The notes below the pieces were generated by a model, which saw only the letters and a program-made list of their open reading frames with translations, did not search any database and was not told the origin of the DNA. A program made the position numbers and the translations under genes. This document shows positions 60,844-64,000 of a stretch of DNA of 64,000 bases, piece after piece. This DNA is from Candidatus Accumulibacter contiguus (lineage in GTDB: Bacteria > Pseudomonadota > Gammaproteobacteria > Burkholderiales > Rhodocyclaceae), in the NCBI RefSeq assembly GCF_012940005.1, contig NZ_SPMX01000033.1:20606-84605 (forward strand), read 5' to 3'. Within the stretch, counting starts at the first letter, position 1; the number at the start of each line of letters is the position of its first letter.

Positions 60844-61210
60844 ACGATCCGGGCGATCGAAATCATCCTGGTCGGCATCGCCCTGTTCCTCGCCTTCGAC
60901 AACGGCGCCAAGCAGTTCGTCATGCCCTGGACTGGGTCGGGCCGATGCCGACCCTGATTGATCGACGCGCTGGCCGACAGTTTTTCGGTCACGCAGGAAC
61001 CGGTCGGCGGGCAATTCTTCCGCGCCATGACGCGCCAGTTCGTGCGTGCAAATCCGCCGCGTTCACCGGTTTGTCATGGGTCGCGTTTTCAAACGCGGAC
61101 CTTCCACGTCGGGAACGAGTCGCGACTTTGTAAGTTATTGGCCAACTGCACGACCAATAGGCAAGACCGAAGAGACATCATGTTTGGCGAACCATTTCAG
61201 GGAGAACCTC
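60844..61210. other. 367-bp decayed region upstream of the flavoprotein gene
   Basis: It reads as two further unrecognised fragments: a hydrophobic IEIILVGIALFLAFDNGAKQ segment up to a stop near 60957, and LADSFSVTQEPVGGQFFRAM around 60970-61035. No start, stop and length combination makes a gene. The right-hand end holds the ribosome site of the next gene. Confidence 0.5.
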
Positions 61211-63370
61211 TTGTCATTGCGTAAACTGCTTGTCGTTGTCGCCGTTGCCGTGTTTGTGGCGCTTTATATTGGATTGGATCTGGGGCGTTACTTCAGCCTC
61301 GATGCGCTGAAGGCCCAGCAGGTGGCGCTTGATGCCTATCGCCAGGCCCATCCCTGGCTGACCGCCGGCATGTACTTCGTCGCCTACGTCGCGGTGACCG
61401 CGCTGTCCCTGCCCGGCGCGGCGATCATGACCCTGGCCGGCGGCGCCGTGTTCGGCTTGCTGTGGGGCACGCTGCTGGTGTCCTTCGCTTCCAGCCTCGG
61501 CGCGACCCTGGCCTTCCTCGCCTCGCGTTTCCTGCTGCGCGACTGGGTGCAGAACCGTTTCGGCGAGCGCCTGCGCGCGATCAACGAAGGCGTCGGCAAG
61601 GAGGGCGGCTTCTATCTGTTCACCCTGCGCCTGGTGCCGGTGTTTCCCTTCTTCATGATCAACCTGCTGATGGGCCTCACGCCCATGCGCGCCGCCACCT
61701 TCTACTGGGTCAGCCAGCTCGGCATGCTGGCCGGCACGCTGGTGTACGTCAATGCCGGCACCCAGTTGGCCGGCATTTCCAGCCTCTCCGGCATCCTCTC
61801 GCCGGGCCTGATCGCCTCGTTTGCCCTGCTCGGCATCTTTCCGCTGATCGCCAAGAAGATCGTCGATACCGTCAAGGCGCGCAAGGTCTATGCGCGCTGG
61901 ACGAAGCCGGCGAAGTTTGATCGCAACCTCATCGTCATCGGCGGCGGCAGCGCCGGCCTGGTCACGGCCTATATCGCGGCGGCGGTGAAGGCGAAAGTGA
62001 CGCTGATCGAGAAGCACAAGCTGGGCGGCGACTGCCTCAACACGGGTTGCGTGCCTTCGAAAGCGCTGATCCGTTCGGCGAAGTTTCTGTCGCACACGCG
62101 GCGCGCAGCGGAATTCGGTTGCCGTAGCGCCAGCGCCGACTTTTCGTTTGCCGAGGTGATGGAGCGCGTGCAGCGCGTCGTGCGCGACATCGAGCCGCAC
62201 GATTCCGTCGAACGCTACACCGGGCTGGGCGTCGACGTGATCGAAGGCAACGCGAAGATCGTTTCGCCTTGGGAAGTCGAAGTCACGCGCCACAACGGCG
62301 CCAGCGAGCGCATGAGCACGCGCGGCATCGTCATCGCGGCCGGCGCGCGGCCTTTCGTGCCGCCCATCCCCGGCATCGAGGAGGTCGGCTACCTGACCTC
62401 GGACAGCGTCTGGAATCTGCGCGAACTGCCCAAACGTCTGCTGGTACTCGGTGGCGGTCCGATCGGCTGCGAGCTGACACAGGCCTTCGCCCGCTTCGGT
62501 TCGCAAGTGTCGCAGGTCGAAATGCTGCCGCGCCTGATGATCCGCGAAGACCCCGAGGTCTCGGAGCTCGTCGCCGCACGCTTCTGCCGGGAGGGCGTCG
62601 ATGTGCTGCTCAACCACAAGGCCAAGCAGTTTCTTATCGAAAACGGCGAGAAGATTCTGGTCGCCGAACACCAGGATGGCAACAGCAGCCGCGAAGTACG
62701 CATCTCATTCGATGCCGTGCTGGTCGCCGTCGGTCGCGTCGCCAACCTCAAAGGCTACGGGCTGGAAGAGATCGGTGTCGCCACGACGCGCACGGTCGAC
62801 ACCAACGAATTCCTGCAGACCAGTTACCCCAACATATACGCCGCCGGCGACGTCGCCGGCCCCTACCAGTTCACCCACACCGCCGCGCACCAGGCCTGGT
62901 ATGCGGCGGTCAATGCCCTGTTCGATCCCTTCAAGAAATTCAAGGCCGACTACTCGGTGATTCCCTGGGCGACCTTCGTCGAGCCCGAAGTGGCGCGCGT
63001 CGGCCTGAACGAGACGGAGGCGAAGGAGAAGGGCATCGACTATGAGGTCAGCCGCTACGACATCGACGACCTCGACCGGGCGATCTCCGACAGCGAGGCG
63101 CATGGCTTTATCAAGGTGCTGACCGTGCCGGGCAAGGATCGCATTCTCGGCGTCACCATCGTCGGCGAGCACGCCGGCGACTTGATCGCCGAGTACGTGC
63201 TGGCGATGAAGAACGGCATCGGCCTGAACAAGATCCTCGGCACCATCCACATCTACCCGACCATGGCCGAGGCCAACAAGTATGTGGCCGGAGTCTGGAA
63301 GAAGGCGCATGCGCCGCAAGCCTTGCTGGCATGGGTGGCGCGCTTCCATGCTTGGCAGCGGGGAGGATGA
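61211..63370 (+). CDS. TVP38/TMEM64 membrane domain fused to flavoprotein disulfide reductase (mercuric-reductase-like)
   Basis: A 719-aa product. TTG 61211 is chosen because AGGGAG lies 6 nt upstream; upstream codons have no such support. Residues 1-225 are a DedA-like TVP38 domain with the SNARE-associated core (AGGAVFGLLWGTLLVSFASS, FTLRLVPVFPFFMINLLMG). Residues 245-719 are a class I pyridine nucleotide-disulfide oxidoreductase: FAD site VIGGGSAGLVTAYIAAA, redox-active CLNTGC (about 278-283), NAD(P) site VLGGGPIGCELTQAF, and a C-terminal dimerisation domain with His in IHIYPTMAEA. No N-terminal HMA domain and no vicinal C-terminal cysteines, so not a classical MerA. This fusion is often found beside arsM/arsS. 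Confidence 0.88.
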   Translation: MSLRKLLVVVAVAVFVALYIGLDLGRYFSLDALKAQQVALDAYRQAHPWLTAGMYFVAYVAVTALSLPGAAIMTLAGGAVFGLLWGTLLVSFASSLGATLAFLASRFLLRDWVQNRFGERLRAINEGVGKEGGFYLFTLRLVPVFPFFMINLLMGLTPMRAATFYWVSQLGMLAGTLVYVNAGTQLAGISSLSGILSPGLIASFALLGIFPLIAKKIVDTVKARKVYARWTKPAKFDRNLIVIGGGSAGLVTAYIAAAVKAKVTLIEKHKLGGDCLNTGCVPSKALIRSAKFLSHTRRAAEFGCRSASADFSFAEVMERVQRVVRDIEPHDSVERYTGLGVDVIEGNAKIVSPWEVEVTRHNGASERMSTRGIVIAAGARPFVPPIPGIEEVGYLTSDSVWNLRELPKRLLVLGGGPIGCELTQAFARFGSQVSQVEMLPRLMIREDPEVSELVAARFCREGVDVLLNHKAKQFLIENGEKILVAEHQDGNSSREVRISFDAVLVAVGRVANLKGYGLEEIGVATTRTVDTNEFLQTSYPNIYAAGDVAGPYQFTHTAAHQAWYAAVNALFDPFKKFKADYSVIPWATFVEPEVARVGLNETEAKEKGIDYEVSRYDIDDLDRAISDSEAHGFIKVLTVPGKDRILGVTIVGEHAGDLIAEYVLAMKNGIGLNKILGTIHIYPTMAEANKYVAGVWKKAHAPQALLAWVARFHAWQRGG

Positions 63371-63372
63371 AC

Positions 63373-63462
63373 ATGAAATTACGCACGCTGCTGCTCGGCC
63401 TGTTTCTTGTCGCATCGGCCACGCTCGTCCGGGCACAGAGCAGTGCTATGATTCCGTTGTAA
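63373..63462 (+). pseudogene. Orphan signal peptide of a lost exported protein
   Basis: ATG 63373 is 2 bp after the flavoprotein stop with GGAGGA upstream. Its 29 codons encode a full Sec signal peptide (LRTLLLGLFLVASATLVRAQ), then SSAMIPL and a stop. A leader with no mature protein indicates that the body of the gene was deleted, leaving start and leader. Confidence 0.6.
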
Positions 63463-63480
63463 TTACCGGAGGATAAAGCC

Positions 63481-63639
63481 ATGCCTACGCTACGTCTCGT
63501 CATTCTAAGCGCTGCCCTGCTGACGGCTTCGCTCGCCGTTGCCCAGACCACTTATCGCTGGGTCGACAAGGACACGGGTCAAACCATCTTTTCCGACCAG
63601 CCGCCTCCGCCTGGTGCCAAACATGGGCTTCCCACTTAA
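63481..63639 (+). pseudogene. DUF4124-domain exported protein, truncated by insertion element
   Basis: ATG 63481 with GGAGG 8 nt upstream. A signal peptide to about residue 21 (SLAVAQ) is followed by the DUF4124 opening TTYRWVDKDTGQTIFSDQPP and PPGAK. At about 63622 the homology ends and three foreign codons lead to TAA, right where the transposase-bearing element begins. Full-length relatives are usually over 100 residues. Confidence 0.8.
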
Positions 63640-64000
63640 GCCGGGACAATCTCTAACTTCAATGGGTTATGCACAACCCGGTGGCGGGACTTCCTCGGTA
63701 AGGGAAGTTCCCCCATCTGGTTGAGCAGCCAATCGAAAAGATCAGGGAAAGAGGTGCTAAACAGACGTTCGGCTGCGATAGTGCCGTCACTACGTCTCAC
63801 CCCATAGTTGTGGATAACCGTTAGCGCAGCCAGGCGGCATTTCGTCAGACCTCGCCCGTTATGATACAACTGGGACAAGCGGCCATTGCGCCCTTCGACG
63901 GCGGAGGAGCTGCGATGGAACTGTCGCACCATCCATTCCCCCCATTCTAGCCAGCGCTGCAACTCACTCTCGGAGAATCCCGAATGGAACGGGTCTGCTT
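63636..64000 (-). CDS. Transposase C-terminal part (DUF6399-like), runs off right edge
   Basis: The minus-strand frame is open from the right edge to a stop at 63636, about 121 codons. It contains SSSAVEGRNGRLSQLYHNGR and RLAALTVIHNYGVRRSDGTI, typical of the C-terminal segment of transposases annotated with DUF6399, and ends HRVVHNPLKLEIVPA. The element disrupts the DUF4124 gene. The far end and its inverted repeat are outside the window, so the family and boundaries cannot be fixed. Confidence 0.75.
   Translation of the reverse strand, partial: ADPFHSGFSESELQRWLEWGEWMVRQFHRSSSAVEGRNGRLSQLYHNGRGLTKCRLAALTVIHNYGVRRSDGTIAAERLFSTSFPDLFDWLLNQMGELPLPRKSRHRVVHNPLKLEIVPA

Noticed and set aside
61214..62671. 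485-codon minus-strand frame opposite the TVP38-flavoprotein gene
   Set aside because: Antisense shadow with Arg/Ala/Gln-rich composition and no start signal.

Overview
The window looks like GC-rich betaproteobacterial chromosome, most likely from the Rhodocyclales and plausibly a Candidatus Accumulibacter-type polyphosphate/glycogen-accumulating bacterium. That is inference: the lplT-(lysR)-alr-radA and tsaB-rimI-udg neighbourhoods are typical of betaproteobacteria, a PEP-CTERM protein is present, and there is a dense block of glycogen genes. No rRNA, tRNA, CRISPR array or prophage was seen.

Layout. 0-2.3 kb (minus strand): an NTF2-like exported protein, a Tat-type RiPP precursor with six evenly spaced Trp-x-Asn motifs, and the start of an unrecognised protein running off the left edge; next to them are palindromic intergenic repeats and a small lipoprotein. 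2.6-9.7 kb: a translationally coupled pair (SAP-like 603-aa protein and 1385-aa SNF2 helicase), then a divergent macro-domain gene and an exported rhodanese. 10-15.7 kb: a three-gene 2-oxoacid:ferredoxin oxidoreductase operon with its own GltD-like NAD(P)H/FAD/ferredoxin subunit, followed by psd. 16-21.5 kb: a PEP-CTERM protein, a damaged oxidative pentose-phosphate operon (half zwf, intact pgl, gnd lacking its NADP-binding end), and bfd and dps. 21.5-28.5 kb: an RND efflux pump and a lone FtsX-type permease. 28.6-34.3 kb: a SixA-NUDIX fusion, an RRM protein, a RhlE-type helicase, and serC-serA behind a leader hairpin. 34.5-40.5 kb: glgP, glgE and a GlgM-type GT4 synthase, i.e. a GlgM/GlgE route of polyglucan synthesis beside its phosphorylase. 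40.8-57.2 kb: housekeeping genes (tsaB, rimI, udg, lemA and two TPM genes, lrp, lplT, alr, radA, pcm, greB, htpG, a family-6-like DNA glycosylase). 57.3-64 kb: an HDOD protein, a class II Fic protein, a 1.2-kb graveyard of gene fragments (AbiEi-like, arsS, arsM and others), a TVP38-flavoprotein disulfide reductase fusion, and a DUF4124 gene cut by a transposase-bearing element that runs off the right edge.

Two window-wide oddities affect reading frames. Seven genes are broken by exactly one extra base, mostly in homopolymers (RND permease, ABC permease, DEAD-box helicase, glgP, udg, TPM protein, lplT), and the fic gene lacks one base. This looks like consensus error rather than biology, so these genes are probably intact. 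By contrast zwf, gnd, arsS and arsM have lost hundreds of bases and are real deletions or misjoins.
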